DNA of 64,000 bases from Diadema setosum (GCF_964275005.1 NC_092685.1:26645649-26709648); one strand, 5' to 3'. Positions 1 to 12,811 are shown, numbered from the stretch's first letter. Translations and numbers: made by a program. Notes: a model not told the origin generated them from the sequence alone.

Positions 1-866
1 CAGTAGGTATCTACCTGAATTTGGCAAATATAATATCTGGCCTTGTGTAGTAATGCAGACCAAGTCGATGGTAAGATGAGAGGGTAACATATTTCTGTCC
101 CGTCTTTTACACCAAAAATTTAGAAAATAAGTTCAAGAAGAGGTAGTATTGTAAATTGCTAAATTAACAAAGTTTTTCTCTTTAGCAATATGATTTGACT
201 ACATCAAGATGTTTTGCCCACTCAATAATATCAAGCTTAATTTGTCAAAAGGAATTGCTTGACTGGATGTTCAGTTATATGTTGCAAAGGTTTCTTTTTT
301 TTTTCTATGGGATAGTAATGCTAAAACTTTTGTGATATGTTCATAATGTTTGGTGCAGTTTATAATCTTATTTAGGTGTCATGAATGAGGAAGGTTCATG
401 TCAAGTCACAAGTAGTTGAACATATTGTAGAAATGATAAGAAAGAGATGTCCCACTTTGCCAAAGTGCAAAGAAATCTATTTACATGCTTCAGTGGTAAA
501 CAGTGATGTACCAAGAGGGAAGGCAAACACGTGATATGAGCAAATAAAAAAATAATTGAAAGATCTGTAAAGTAAACATATTCTATACATAGTTGCAAAT
601 TATACTGTGCTCTTTTTTATGTAGATATTTTAGGGTAGAGTTATGTATTTCAAGGCATGCTGACTGGGTGTTATATTTCCAATTCAACACAGTGTCACAA
701 GATAGAGTACATGAAAAGAGCAGCATTTCTTCCAATCATATTCTTGAAATTAGCAGTTGTACAGATGGTTGACATTCCTAGAGCAGTTTCTTGAAGAGTT
801 ACAAAAATATTGATAAAACCACAATATATGAATATTAGTAGAAGGTATTGTAGATGTGTTGGGATA

Positions 867-960
867 CTGTAAAACGAGGAATGTTCGCGTGCATTTTAAT
901 TTTGCGAGAGCCAAAATTCGCAAAATTAAGATCCACACGAAAGTTCTTGTCTACACTATA
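867..960. mobile_element. Degenerate TACTGTA/TTCGCG MITE in the left arm
   Basis: GATACTGTAAAACGAGGAAT and TTCGCG are present near the left end; the right end (CACACGAAAGTTC..TACACTATA) is poorly preserved. Confidence 0.45.
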
Positions 961-3900
961 TGCATTGAATGCCAGTGGCAATTTTAAGTAAAGTTATGTG
1001 ATTTTATTCTTTTTTTAAAATCTTCTGTGGTCTGTTGTTCTTGCTTCATCGCTTTGCTTCAGTTTGTACAGAGACCTACTTATCGACCTTCTTTGTGGCT
1101 GTTTAACATACACACATCTACACACACACACACACTCACAAAATAAAAATAAAACATGGACTAATGTTTTAATGTTAGCTGTAAATGAACTGCCTACTCA
1201 TCCGCTCAGTACCTACTGTCTATTTTACCTCAGATCCGCGAGTCTGACGTGATTGTAGCTGGTATCCAACAGCCGTGCTTCGTACAGAAGGAATGGATCA
1301 AGCCTGGTGCTGTGGTGATCGACTGTGGGATTAACTTCGTTGATGGTATGTATCCTATTCATTTGTCTGAATTCAGTATGGAAGAACACTGAAATAGAAG
1401 AGAGAGATTGAGAGAGAGAGAAAAAAAAGTATTATCAGAGAAAGAGTAACATTCACAAGAGTGTACTTGCAATGTATGAAATCTTGTTTTGTGTTACAAG
1501 TGATCACGCAATGGTGTGAGACTGATGTATTTTGCATACCGGCAATTGTGATATGTGATGAATTGATGGGCAGAACGTTTTGACAAAGTTGTCTGAAGAT
1601 CAGGGAGAACAGACATGAACAGTGAGACTTTCAGTGAACTTGTAGCACATGAAGGTGTTTGCTCAAAAAGTGGTAATGAATATTAAACAATGTGAGAAAT
1701 GAACTCTCAATGACTGATTATAGGAATGATACAAAGTATTTTATCAATCAGAATGATATCCATTTAATCAGTAACCATGGCCAGTCTTTGATCAGATGAT
1801 GTTTTATTACATAATCAGCAAACTATACAAACAAAATGTCCAGCTTTTTGCCTGAGAAAGTAAATATCTGGAATCTGTATCAAATGCTGTAATCAGAACC
1901 TTCTGTGTAGGAAAGGCAAAGTACTAATGGTTGGAAAACAACTTCTTCGATTTTAAGCAGTTGTCCTGCTTGTACATGAGCTATTTCAGAATATTCCTTG
2001 ATAATGGCTAATTGTCAGTTACAGTGTACTTAAAATTTGAGGTATGATATGTACTCGTAACGTATGTGGGATGATAACAACTATATGCCTTGCTTACATG
2101 AAATACATGCAGTATAGTAATGGCAACTTACACACAGTATACTCGGCACATTTATTTAAATGTTTGCATTCAGCTACTCACTCCTGCTGGTGTATCTTCT
2201 CTCACTTGCATTAATGCACATTGATACCATACCCGTCTTAATATTGCCGTTGTCATTTTGATTGACCATGACTTAAATGATCATGAAACAATTAGTATTT
2301 TGTCCCATTTTGGGGCATTTACAAAAGTGCGGTCAATTGTACACTTTATCATCACTCCGCTTCATTTGAAATAGTTTAAAGTAAGATAGGAAAGAATTTA
2401 ATTTAAAACAAGTCCCACAATAATTTTTGACCTTTGTTTTCCGATGCATCACATGCTATGCAGATTTTGCTTGAAAAACTACCTATTGAAATTTCTTTGC
2501 TGTTGATTAAGTCGGTGCCGGGAACCCCATTGTTACTGCAGCACAAAGTTTGAGCCTGTATAAATCATTTTTGAAGTTTGTTTGTCGGTTGTGCATTTTC
2601 CCCAACGAAGCACTTCAGTGTTCAAAGACTTTTGGTTCATAAGAAATTCACACTGAATTTTGTGTAATGTCAATTGTACACAAGGTACACCGTATGCTGG
2701 AGCGTGGAGTGGGTTCCTTTTTTTTTTTTCTTTCTTTCTTTGTGTGTAGCAGCGCTTGAGTAATTTTGAAAAATGAGTAATATTGAACCGGTTTTGATAA
2801 AATCTTCCAATAATGTGGAAATTGTTTGTTTATCATTACATTCATAAATCCAGATGCCACAACAGGGTCTGAGTTAGAAGAAGATGGTAAGAATGGTTTC
2901 TTGTCCCTTCAACTAAAGTAATCTGTCTTCCCCCCCCCCCTTTTTTTTTCCTGTAATATTCGTCACATGGACCCCTTATCCTGTGTACTTTGGGGACTTG
3001 AATGTGAAAAAAAAAAGTACAATTTTACTTACAGGTGTGCTGTTGTATGTGTACTGAGTCATAAGTGTTGCATGCAGTAAAACACATGGTATACACACTC
3101 ATTAATCAGTTGTCAGAAATGTGTGTATTGTGTTTGTCCCGAAGTGTATGGTTGGTCATTCATTGGCCATGCACAAATATACTGTACTATACAGCAAGAA
3201 ACAGGTGTCAATAGTGGATGACTAATACAAACTTTGACGGCAAGTCCACACAGCAGGACTGAGAGTCAACGTTTCGACGCCTTATCTGAATATTTATCCA
3301 ATATCACACACTTATAAAGGTTCTGTTAGGTAGTCTTACAGGCATTCTCAGTGAGAATGACTCTGAGCTCATCATATCGTCAAAATTTGTCAGATTATAT
3401 ACATGTTTACCTGATATCATTTTCATTACATTCACCACATTAAGCATGGTTTGTTTACTACCAATCGCATGTTCCATCGTCACATGATTTTGCTGATTTT
3501 TGTCAAAGACCCATGCAAATGTGAGTTGAAAGGTAAAGAAGAAATGCTTTATGAAATTGTGCATCATAGAAGGGTCACATGTTCTGCTGTTTCAAATGTG
3601 TTGTCATGTATGCAGCAAACCAATATTTTGTAAATTTTCATTGGTATATCAGCATAAAGACTTGAATGTTGTCCGATCACTTATTGTGATTTCTTCTGTA
3701 GATTTATACACAAGATACTATGTGCACAATGTCACAGTGAAAAAAAAAAAAATGTTTTGTAGTACTACCTGACCGGTGGGAAAAGTTTATCTTCTTTTTC
3801 TTCATATGTGAGAACCATAACTATATTCTTCGAAGAGTTCTAGTTGTCAACTGTACTGTATAATTGAAGTGCCAAGGCAGACTTAAAATCCTGTCAATGG

Positions 3901-4109
3901 CTACATTTTGAGAGGATTTTATATATGTCTTTTGTTTTCAAGAGCATTGCAAAAGACAGAAAAAGTAGCTGTGTACAATGATCAAATAGTTGCTTGTTTC
4001 TACTTTGTCGAGTATGACCTCCTTGTGGGTCAATTCATTATCATGAAAACTTCACTCTCATGCTGTTTATGAAATAGACCAAAGTCTATTCCTTTACCCA
4101 CATTTTTGC

Positions 4110-4218
4110 CTCATTTTGCGCGTTTTTATTTTCGCGTGTTGTTATTTTCGCGGTTCAAAGGCGATTCGCGAAATTCGCGAAAATAAAACCACCGCGAAAA
4201 TTTCAGCTCGTACAGTAT
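4110..4218. mobile_element. Truncated TTTCGCG-type MITE in the left arm
   Basis: GCGAAAATTTCAGCTCGTACAGTA is a recognisable right end and the interior has TTTTCGCG motifs, but the left end is missing. Confidence 0.6.
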
Positions 4219-6394
4219 TGACACCACACTCTTTGTCCACATCTGAAATGCATTCACCTTTGCTATACTATAGGTGTCTTGTCATTCCACCATAAGATTA
4301 TGTACTACTGTATGTACCTACATGACTGTGTGACATATAGTACAATAAAGTGTTCTGTGCAAATTACAGCATACATGTACGCATGCTCTTGGTCTGCATG
4401 TGCTTTGTCATGCCTGAGCAGCAAAATCAAAATTAGTTTTATGGTTTGATTTGGTTTAATTCCTTTTTCTTTGACTTATGAAACATTTGTTGCAACAGCA
4501 ATTAGAAAAGGGAACTTTAACACAATAAATGAATTCTAAAATTTTGACCTTGAAATGAAGATACATTTCGTACTGCCCCCCCCCCCCCCCTGCACATTCC
4601 AATTCAGCAGTCCGTTCTGTGGAAATTTGTGTACTTGTAAAAGATGTACAAATGTGGAAGCATTCAGTGTATTGTGCAGGGTTGGCACTGCTCAGTAGAA
4701 GTACAGTTTGTATCATGTGAATCATGTGCGACTTGACAACTTTTGCGTAATTTCTGTGATGAGTGGGAGTAGATATACAGTACATATATTTATGGCTGAC
4801 TGCTTTCAACAACCATTAAAATAAGCATCAATCAACAGTTTCAATTAGACATATATTTCAAACCTTTGCTGTATTGCTTACATCAGTGTTTAAATAAATA
4901 TTAAACTCACATAGAGCCTATGCGTTTTTTTTTCTCTCTCTCTCTGTGACTGCAAGTTGTGCAAAAAACAAAATGACTGCACTATACAACCCCCCCCCCC
5001 AAAAAAAAAAAAAAAATAATAAGCAATTGCAAACTAGTGGCTAAAAAATTCTGCTAAAACATGAAGGTGGCATTTGTAGTATGCCATTGAAAATATATAT
5101 AATGTTCACTCCTTTCTAGTACTTTTCTGTATTTGTTCATGTGTGCATGAATGTGCTACCACATTATGCAAGTTAACCATTGTTTTCATTTTCCAGATCA
5201 GCTTGCTCCAACTTGCCATTTTCTCATGCCATGTTAACATACCTGCCCAGGTAGAAATTAGGCCTTCATTCCTACTAGTCAACAGTGTCTCTGTCTTATA
5301 AGTATCCTATGAAAAGAACTGGTTTTGTAAGTTATATTGTATTTACTAAATGTAACCACAAACCGCAGAGTCATATGAGATTTGCCAAATGTAAAAGGAA
5401 GAGAAATATCAGTCAATTTTGCTGTTCTTCCTACGTTATTGCTGAAATTGTCAGTGCAAAGGATTGAAATGAAAAATCATTAGAACTCTGTCATCAGAGC
5501 AGTTGCATGTGGTTCTGTTTTGGAAACAATACATAAAACAGTCTTTTTCAAGCCTACATTATATACCATGCAGTCATAACATCTGGAGAAATCCTAAACC
5601 TGCCTTCTATAAGAAAGTGGATATTAGCAAAGGGCTTTGAATAAAATGATTCTGCATCTCAATGAATGAAAATGATTGATAAAACTGAAGCTCCACATGC
5701 TTAAGTGTTATAGCACTGTCTGTGTTTAGCAAGGGATAACAGAATCACTCCTTTTCGTGATTTCAGGTCTACTAAGAAAGCAAATTCTTGACCCTCGAAT
5801 AAAAAAAAACAAACAAGCCATGTCTTTACATCGTCTTGTCCTTTCACCCTGTTGTGTGTAGCTCAGTTCATGTGTAGACAGCAGATATGAGATGTTACGT
5901 GTCATATATTAGATACAAATATATTCTCACTATTTAGCCACAGATTATATACTTTTCCTTCATTAGTATTCTCATCTTTTATTTGTTAATGTTCTCATTA
6001 AACCACAAATGTTAAAGTGCTCCCATTGTCCTAGTTTCATGAGACATTACCTGTGACTCTCATCATTTAACCGCACCCCTCTCTGTGTTACTATAGATCC
6101 ATTCTCCAAGACTGGCAGGAAGATGGTGGGGGACGTGGACTACAATGGAGTGAGGGAAGTGGCGGGCGCCATCACCCCGGTTCCGGGAGGAGTAGGGCCC
6201 ATGACCGTGGCCATGCTGATGGGCAACACTGTGGAGAGTGCTAAGAGGACGGTGGAAGGGACGCTGGTGAGTTATCGGGGTGCTGCAAAAACCCACGTGC
6301 CCGTGTACAGTTGGGCAAGTAAAATGAATGGAGGCTGTCCTGTTTTAGATATAAAAATTTTTCTCACAGAATGAGGCAACTCCATTCTTGTTAA

Positions 6395-7526
6395 AGGGAT
6401 GGTACAGTATTGGTGGAGATGAGAATTGGGCTTTTAACTTTTTGCGAGATGCCAAGAAAACACTTATGAGATAGTACAGAGTATACCATTTTAAGAGGAA
6501 TTCAAAGTTTATTTGATGAAAATCGGGTTTGGAATGACTGAAACATCAAAAAACAAAGTAAAACAAAGCGACCGTAATAAATGGTGGATCCCACACTTTA
6601 TGAGAATTGCTCTGTTTTGGATATCTCAGCCATTTCAAAACCAATTTTCATCAAATAAACATTGAATTCCTCATGGAATTACCTGTTCTTTCATATTTCA
6701 TAAGAGGTTTCTCATTATCTCACCAAAAAATGTTAGAAACCAGGGGCCGTATTCTGAGAGCTAATTAAGTGTCTGATTAGCACTTAATTACCGAATTGGT
6801 ATTCTGAGAGCATGATTAAGTAGGGGGTATATTAACTACCATAGCAACAAGCGTTTTGGCGGGAAGGACCTCTGCGTGCGTGCACTTCTGAGAGGACTTA
6901 ATCACAGAGTTAATTACGAATCGGTATTCTGAGGGTGTAATTAAGTATGAAAGTTAATGGAAACTTAATGATACCAAAGAGTGTCATTAACTACTCCGAT
7001 ATCACGCATTACATCATATTTTCTCTGCCACAACGATGCTTACCGTCTTCGGTAACCGAGGAGCGGTTGAATCTTGTTATCATGGTATCCGTAGAATTCA
7101 GAGAAAAAAAGAAATATAGCCAATCTTCGAGGAATTTTGTCATTTTATGTGAGCAAAGAGGTTGAGATCTTTGCGTGTGTAGGTGAGGGGTTGTAATCAA
7201 ATACCGTAGTGTGCGCACGGAGCTCTTGGGTTGTAATTACAGGGGGCATGCAGGAGCGCGCATTGAGGGCATATTTGCGCGTGTAATCATCATTTTGGCT
7301 TCTAACAACGCGTCTGATTGGATGGAATAACAATTAGATGGGAGGGACCTAAGATAATTACAGGGGACTTAATCATACCTTAATTACGTCCTCAGAATAC
7401 CGATTTTGCCCATGATTAAGGGCCTATTAACTTCACGACTTAATCACGAAGTTAATTACAGACTTAATTACGACCTCAGAATACCACCCCTGAAATTAGG
7501 TCTCAACCAAAAACTATACGATCCCT
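6395..7526. mobile_element. TTAA-flanked MITE of the same family, split by a nested element
   Basis: TTAA lies at 6391-6394 and 7527-7530, with ends AGGGATGGTACAGT and CTATACGATCCCT. A second element (about 6743-7492) interrupts it between GTTAGAAACC and CCTGAAATTAGG. The corresponding minus-copy intron lacks this whole block. Confidence 0.85.
6743..7492. mobile_element. Nested inverted-repeat element (GTATTCTGAG ends)
   Basis: Ends read CAGGGGCCGTATTCTGAG and CTCAGAATACCACCCCTG. Internal TTAATTACG/CTTAATTA motifs repeat in both orientations. It is inserted inside the older TTAA element, so it is the younger of the two. Confidence 0.8.
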
Positions 7527-8708
7527 TTAAGTTGAGATATTTGTAATTAAAGCTGCTAAAAAACAAAGAAAATAATAAGAAAATACAGGATATTTTTATT
7601 CATAACTTCCAGAATACTCCTTTTTATGTCACAAGTGAGGTATTACTGGAAAGGTTTAATTTTGCTCTATCTGATGATGGACTTACTTTGAAATGCTTAA
7701 AAATGGCGCTTAGCTCATTCACAATACAACTCTGGCTCTTTGCCTGACTGCCTGTCGGAATAAATTGGCAAAATGTTTTTTCTTGTCTCACAGAGTTCCA
7801 AAATAGATGTGCAGATGATTCATTACACATAGTTTTTGTGGTGTTTCAAACTTTCCTCACCAACAAACTGCAATGATGTAAGCATATGAAAGTTGTAATT
7901 TGCTATGAAGTTTTACGTATTGAATCTACGATACTCAGTGTATGAGACTAAAGAATGTCTGGCCATCAGCGGAATTGCCGTATTTGCTGGTACTCTGAAC
8001 ATCATGTTCCACTTTGACCTGCTACTCATTGATTTGCAATAATATTTTCTGTGTCATTGACAATTTTTTCACATTGTGATGTAGGGTGACCAGTGGAAAA
8101 TGCGCTACCTCCCACTCAGACCGAAGGACCCCGTGCCCTCAGACATCGAGGTCTCCGGGGCCCAGAAGCCCAAGGAAGTCTCCGAGCTGGCCCAGGAACT
8201 GCAGCTCCTGCCCAGCGAAATTGACTCCTACGGCAAGACCAAGGCCAAGATATCCCTGACGGTCCTGGACCCATTGAAGGACAGTGCCCCTGGAAAGTAC
8301 ATTGTGGTTGGGGGGTGAGTAGACAGGATTATGCACATAAGTAATTCAAATAGTTATCCCAACACTTCATTAATTTTTGCATCATTGTATAAAATATGGG
8401 ATACAGAAATAAAACTGAACTGGAATGAATTTGGTTATTGGGTTTCTGGAGTAATTTCCTTGGATAAATTTTGCTGAAGAAATTATTGTGTTTTTTTTTT
8501 TTTCCAATTGGCAGCTCTGGATATTACTGAGTATACTTTATTTACAGGAGATTAGAAGAAACTGTTTTAAATCATTAAATCTGTGCAAAATTGTGAAATA
8601 ATTTACGAAAAATTGTCAGTTTTTTAATAGGAGAGAAATAAGACTTCTTGGCTATGTTCTGAATCAAAAGCCACAAAAGTCTTTTTTTCTTAATCTGTGA
8701 AACCTCAG

Positions 8709-8814
8709 GAAGAATGTGTTTGCCTGCGTCCATCAACCCTCGCAGGGGCCGACCTTCGGTATCAAGGGCGGGGCAGCCGGGGGCGGATGCGCACAAGTCA
8801 TTCCCATGGAAGAG
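8709..8814 (+). pseudogene. MTHFD1: Truncated MTHFD1 exon 12 lacking the P-loop
   Basis: The exon begins [14 protein letters not shown] directly after cctcag. In the minus copy the same CTCAG is coding sequence inside the exon. About 230 bases (partner 36080-36313), covering intron end, acceptor and 26 codons (residues 442-467, including GEGKSTTT), are absent. The join is gtgaaac/ctcag with a 2-base overlap. The new cag leaves the reading frame intact with the preceding exon. Confidence 0.85.
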
Positions 8815-9029
8815 GTGAAGATGAGAGGAATTGTCGATTTATTGATTAGTTTGTGTCCATCACAGATGGGGGTCTTTTCACATGAATTAAAAAAAGATGT
8901 ATGAAACTGTGGATATGCAAGAAAAGAGCTTTAAAATCACAAAGTGCTGATTTCAATCCCCTCAAGATTACAGGAAGAACACCAGTGGCAGAAGTCAGTA
9001 AATGTGTGTTTAGAAAGCAACTTGCATTT

Positions 9030-9480
9030 CCGCACAGAAAAAGCAGTCATTGTATCCCCCGAACAGAGTTCGGAGGATACTATGGATTTGGCCTTGTCGC
9101 GCCGTGTCCGCCACCGCCGCAGAGATTTCCTTGTGAGCATTCTACTAGATGCGTTTCTTCTCCGATCATTTTCAAATTTGGCGTGAAGGTCCCTTACGGT
9201 AAAGCGAAGCCGCCTATTGATTTTGGTTTGGGCGGAGACATAGTTGCCATGGCAACAGGAATTTTTGTTGAAATAGCAGTGATTTTCTTGTGAGCGCTCT
9301 ACTGGCTGCAGTTCTTCTTCGATCATCTTCCAATTTGGTATGAAGGTGTATTATGGTAAGAGGAAGAAGCCTATTGTTTTTGGTGATGGCGTCCTCGCTT
9401 GTTCTGTCTTTATACATGAAAAGGTAAATTCAACAGGGTCTGCTTGTATATGCGACGCTTGCCTTGTTTCTCGACCGATT
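9030..9480 (+). repeat. Degenerate repeat block next to the duplication edge
   Basis: Related segments of the form '...CAAATTTGGxxTGAAGGTxxxTTAxGGTAA' followed by 'CCTATTGxTTTTGG' recur near 9170, 9340 and 9490, and again at 9800. No protein match was recognised in the overlapping open frames on either strand. Confidence 0.6.
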
Positions 9481-9600
9481 TTTTCCAAATTTGGTATGTA
9501 AATGTATCATAGTCAAATCTATACACCTATACCTATTGATAATGCTGCCCTCACTGTTCCACCTTTTGCAGGGTCAAAGGTCACCCTGATCATGTCAAAA
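9480..9600 (+). repeat. First copy of a ~115-bp direct repeat
   Basis: TTTTTTCCAAATTTGGTATG through GGGTCAAAGGTCACCCTGAT is nearly identical to 11631-11747. The copies bracket the pogo-like terminus and tandem units. Confidence 0.85.
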
Positions 9601-9849
9601 TTTGCAGAAGTGCATATTTATGCAATAACTTGATTGTTACGCAATGAATTTTATTCAATGACTTGCTACGGAGATGTATGGGTTGTCATTCTACATGAAG
9701 GACACAACAGTTTGTGGTGATGGCGCCCTTAGTGTTCGACTTGGATGCTAGGGTTAGTTTTTTGTGTGTGTTCTATCAGCCACATTTCTTATCAGATTTT
9801 CTTCAAATTTGGAAAAAAGGTGCATTATAGTGAAATGAAGATGCCTATA

Positions 9850-10045
9850 CAGTGAAACCCCGGTATAACGAGTTCGGTTATAACGAGGAACCGCTTATAA
9901 CGAGGTGATTGCGTCGGTCCCGTTTTCCTTTGCGTGTAAACCTATGGCAGAACGAATCGGTTATAACGAGATTCCGGTTATAACGAGGACAATTTCGGTG
10001 AATCATGATAAAGAAAAACATAAGCAATTTGATCGGATATAACGA
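9850..10045 (+). mobile_element. Left terminal region of a pogo/Tigger-type element
   Basis: A TA (9848-9849) is followed by CAGTGAAACCCCGGTATAAC and six spaced copies of TATAACGAG. CAG ends at TA targets and repeated TATAACGA motifs are a known feature of pogo-type termini. No right-hand partner was found. Confidence 0.6.
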
Positions 10046-10543
10046 GGTTCCATTTCTTGACTTGCCGCTTTCAAACTCGCGACAAACCAAACAATGAAAA
10101 CCGAATTCACGCTATCCATGTCTCTTTCCCATTTTGGAAAGTACCGTTCCTTCCATGTGTTCTTCTAAACCATGCGACAAGACACAGAAATATCATCCGA
10201 TGTTCCTACTAAGTTATTTAATAAAATCATTCGATTTTCTCTATCGAAAGATACGCGTGCGTGATAGTAGGTCAGACCACATCGCAATGAAAAACATTTC
10301 TTGACTTGCCGCTTTCAAACATGCAACAAACGAAACATTGAAAACTAAATTCACGCTATCCATGTCTCGTTCTCATTTTGGAAGGTACCGTTTCTTCCAT
10401 GTTTTCTTCTTAACCATGCAATAAGACACAGAAATATCTTCCGATGTTCCTACTAAGTTATTTAATGAAATCATTCAATTTTTCTTTATCGAAAGATACG
10501 CGTGGGTGATACATTGTAGTAGGTCAGACCACACTGCAAAAAA
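10046..10543 (+). repeat. Two tandem ~250-bp units
   Basis: The unit from TTTCTTGACTTGCCGCTTTC to GGTCAGACCACA occurs at about 10046-10290 and 10297-10540 with scattered differences. Confidence 0.85.
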
Positions 10544-10675
10544 AAAAAAAACGCATTCAAAACTTTTCATGTAGCGACACTCATGGCCAAAAATGGAAAA
10601 TTGGAATGCATGTGAAACTCATTATTATATCCTTTCAATTTTTAGTTCCAACTTCCAGTTGTTTTGCTGGCTAGT

Positions 10676-11455
10676 AAATATGAGTGTATATGATTAAAGC
10701 TGAAATAATTAACGAAATCATCGCAGTTCCGCCAGGTGAAAGTAGCGTAAAATAGTTGAATAACGCATGTTTATCTACGTAATTTAGTCGGTGTTCAGAA
10801 CCCCCCCGCATTTAACAGTTTAAATAGATCTGGGTTTGTTCATTTTAATAAATGATAATGTAAATATTAGTATACATGATTAAAGCCGATATAATTAATG
10901 AAATCATCGCGACCCCGCCGGGTGAGAGTAGCTTAAGTATAGTTGAATAACGCATGTTAATCTACTGAATTGAGTCGGTGTTCAGAAAAAGAAACAAACG
11001 CATTTAACAGTTTGAATAGATCTGGGTTTGTTCATTATCATTTAACACTGGATTTCACAGCGAAGATTTTTCTGTCTTTCAAAATGGTGTATGAGGTACA
11101 AATTTGCGTAAAAAGGATCACAACCTTCCAAATTGAACCCTGTCACATTTTTTTTTTTTTTTTTAAAGAACAGATGTACAAAATGCGGAGAGATTTCCGA
11201 AAGAAAAGAAAGAACGCATTTTTAATCCCTTTGGGGTGCAACGATCATACATTGTATAGGATTACAGCCGAAATGATTCATGAAATCATCGCATTCCCGC
11301 TGGGAACCAACAGTGTAAAATACTTCGCAAGTTACGGTAAACAACGCATGTATGTTACTCTATTTGCGCTGGTGTTTGGAAAAACTTAACAAACGCATTT
11401 TATACAATCTGATTTTGTTTATTGTCATTTTACACTGTATTTCACAAACGAAAAA
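10676..11455 (+). repeat. Three diverged ~190-bp tandem units
   Basis: Blocks beginning GATTAAAGC(T/C)GA and containing ATCATCGC, AACGCATGT and GATCTGGGTTTGTT start near 10690, 10880 and 11260. The third is the most diverged. Confidence 0.75.
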
Positions 11456-11630
11456 AAATAATTCTTTCAGATCGGTTCATTACAAGAGGAAGAGATAGGG
11501 CCTAGGTGTAGAAAGAATCACGAATCTGATCCTGCCGAGTAGGCTTTCTTTTCAAGAGCATAATATGCAACTATTATGCGAAGAGATTTTTGGATGAAAA
11601 ATAAATTAACGCATTTCAACCCCTACTTTT

Positions 11631-11747
11631 TTTTTTCAAATTTGGTATGTAAATGTATCATAGTCAAATCTATACACCTACACCTATTGATAATGCTGCC
11701 CTCACTGTTCCACCATTTACAGGGTCAAAGGTCACCCTGATGTCAAA
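11631..11747 (+). repeat. Second copy of the ~115-bp direct repeat
   Basis: Almost identical to 9480-9600; the few changes include cctatacc to cctacacc. It marks the right edge of the 2.0-kb block between the copies. Confidence 0.85.
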
Positions 11748-11879
11748 ATGATATTAGAAAAGAATAAATGATTCACTCTATCAAAGTTGAAGTGTGATTT
11801 CAATTTGAATTTGCTTGTGATTTCTTATGCTAACTTGTGATATATTTGTGACAGGGGAGGGCCGTAATTATACTGAAGA

Positions 11880-12115
11880 AAACAAATTAGATGAGAGGGT
11901 GACGAAAATGAGAGAGTGACGAATGGGTGACGAAAATGAGAGGGTGACAAAAGGGAGACAAAAACAGGGTGTCGATGTAGACAAAAATGAGAGGCTGATG
12001 AATGGGTGATAAAATGAGACAAATTGAATGAGAGGGTGATGAAAGGACGACAAAAGATGAGAGGATGAGGAATGGATAACAAACAAATGAGAGGGTGACG
12101 AATGATCCACAAAAT
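11880..12115 (+). repeat. Degenerate minisatellite (ATGAGAGGGTGACGAA-like)
   Basis: Imperfect 15-25-base units around GAGAGGGTGA(C/T)GAA occur about ten times. The open frames across it on the minus strand are simple repeat translation. Confidence 0.85.
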
Positions 12116-12345
12116 TTAGTGTTTAGAATTTAGAATGCTTCTAGCTTGATGGGAATAATAATAATAAAGTAAAACATAGATGTGTTTTGAAAAAGAAGTA
12201 ATGATGTGGGGGATAGCTACTGTTATATGTCAATATGACTTCTAGAAATTACTCTGAAATATATTACCAAATAATTTACATATAATTTACATGAACAGGT
12301 TATTTAAGATTCACTTTCAGTGTGCTTCGTTTACCTTGCTTTTAG

Positions 12346-12612
12346 GCACAGCCTCGACGTGTGTGTCGAAGAAATAAACGACATGCCAACTTCCAACGAG
12401 CCCTTGCTCTTGTGACACAAGGCCTGTCATTGAGGAGAGCTGCCCTGAAATGTGATATTCCCGAGTCAACTTTGCGGGATCGGTATCATGGGCGGACAAA
12501 ATCCAGCATGGTTCCCGGGAGGGGAACAATGTTAACTCCTGATGATGAAAGGGCACTGGTCGAACATCTCGAGAAGCTTGCATCTTACGGTTACGGCCTG
12601 ACCAAAACTCAG
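12346..12612 (+). CDS. Pogo-type transposase, N-terminal exon (HTH DNA-binding)
   Basis: After tttag the frame reads AQPRRVCRRNKRHANFQRAL, followed by a psq-type helix-turn-helix (GLSLRRAALKCDIPESTLRD) and the start of a CENP-B-type HTH (ERALVEHLEKLASYGYGLTKTQ). It ends CAG|gtgatt and joins 15065 in phase 0. There is no ATG before the basic stretch, so either an upstream exon holds the start or translation begins at a downstream Met. Confidence 0.85.
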
Positions 12613-12811
12613 GTGATTTCTAAATTTGCATTAATTTTGTTTGGCTTTGGAATGAAATATATCATTCTGTGAATTTTGAATGTTTACAAAATATAAATTA
12701 CATGACTGAAAATCTAATTACTTTTACTTTCTTTCTTTTTTGGTCTCGCCCACCGGAGGTGAAGGCAAGACTAAGGGATCCAAATGGCGTCCGTCCGTCG
12801 TCCGTCACAAA

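Larger units (their letters stand above)
1234..8814 (+). pseudogene. MTHFD1: Partial, decaying inverted copy of MTHFD1 (exons 8-12 equivalents)
   Basis: Five exon equivalents lie in order on the plus strand at 1234-1345, 2854-2886, 6097-6266, 8085-8314 and 8709-8814, with GT-AG borders and matching phases. Homology runs to base 1, so earlier exons may lie outside the window. There is no exon 13 or later: homology stops at about 9029. Exon 10 is intact here, unlike the minus copy. Several conserved residues have changed: VSR to VSG, DRLKDR to DPLKDS, CVRQPSQ to CVHQPSQ, and GGGY to GGGC in the ligase signature. The P-loop half of exon 12 is deleted. About 13 of 230 bases differ in exon 11 and 8 of 112 in exon 8. 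This fits a degrading duplicate; a mis-oriented second haplotype is the alternative. Confidence 0.85.
1..9029 (+). repeat. Left arm of a large inverted duplication
   Basis: Exons and introns in this block match the reverse complement of about 35752-48010. Homology begins at the window edge (GGCAAATATAATATCTGGCC near 21-40 pairs with sequence near 47968-47990). It ends around GCAAC(C/T)TGCAT at 9017-9029. The arm is shorter than its partner because each has its own insertions, notably about 2.4 kb extra in the partner's intron 8. Confidence 0.9.

Noticed and set aside
8901..9326. Overlapping ~130-codon frames on both strands
   Set aside because: Low-complexity reading of a degenerate dispersed repeat; no domain, and the overlap on both strands argues against coding.
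10970..11389. 139-codon plus-strand frame
   Set aside because: It runs through diverged tandem units that are not conserved in frame; no domain recognised.
11825..12112. Ser/His-rich minus-strand frames
   Set aside because: They come from the GAGAGGGTGACGAA minisatellite.
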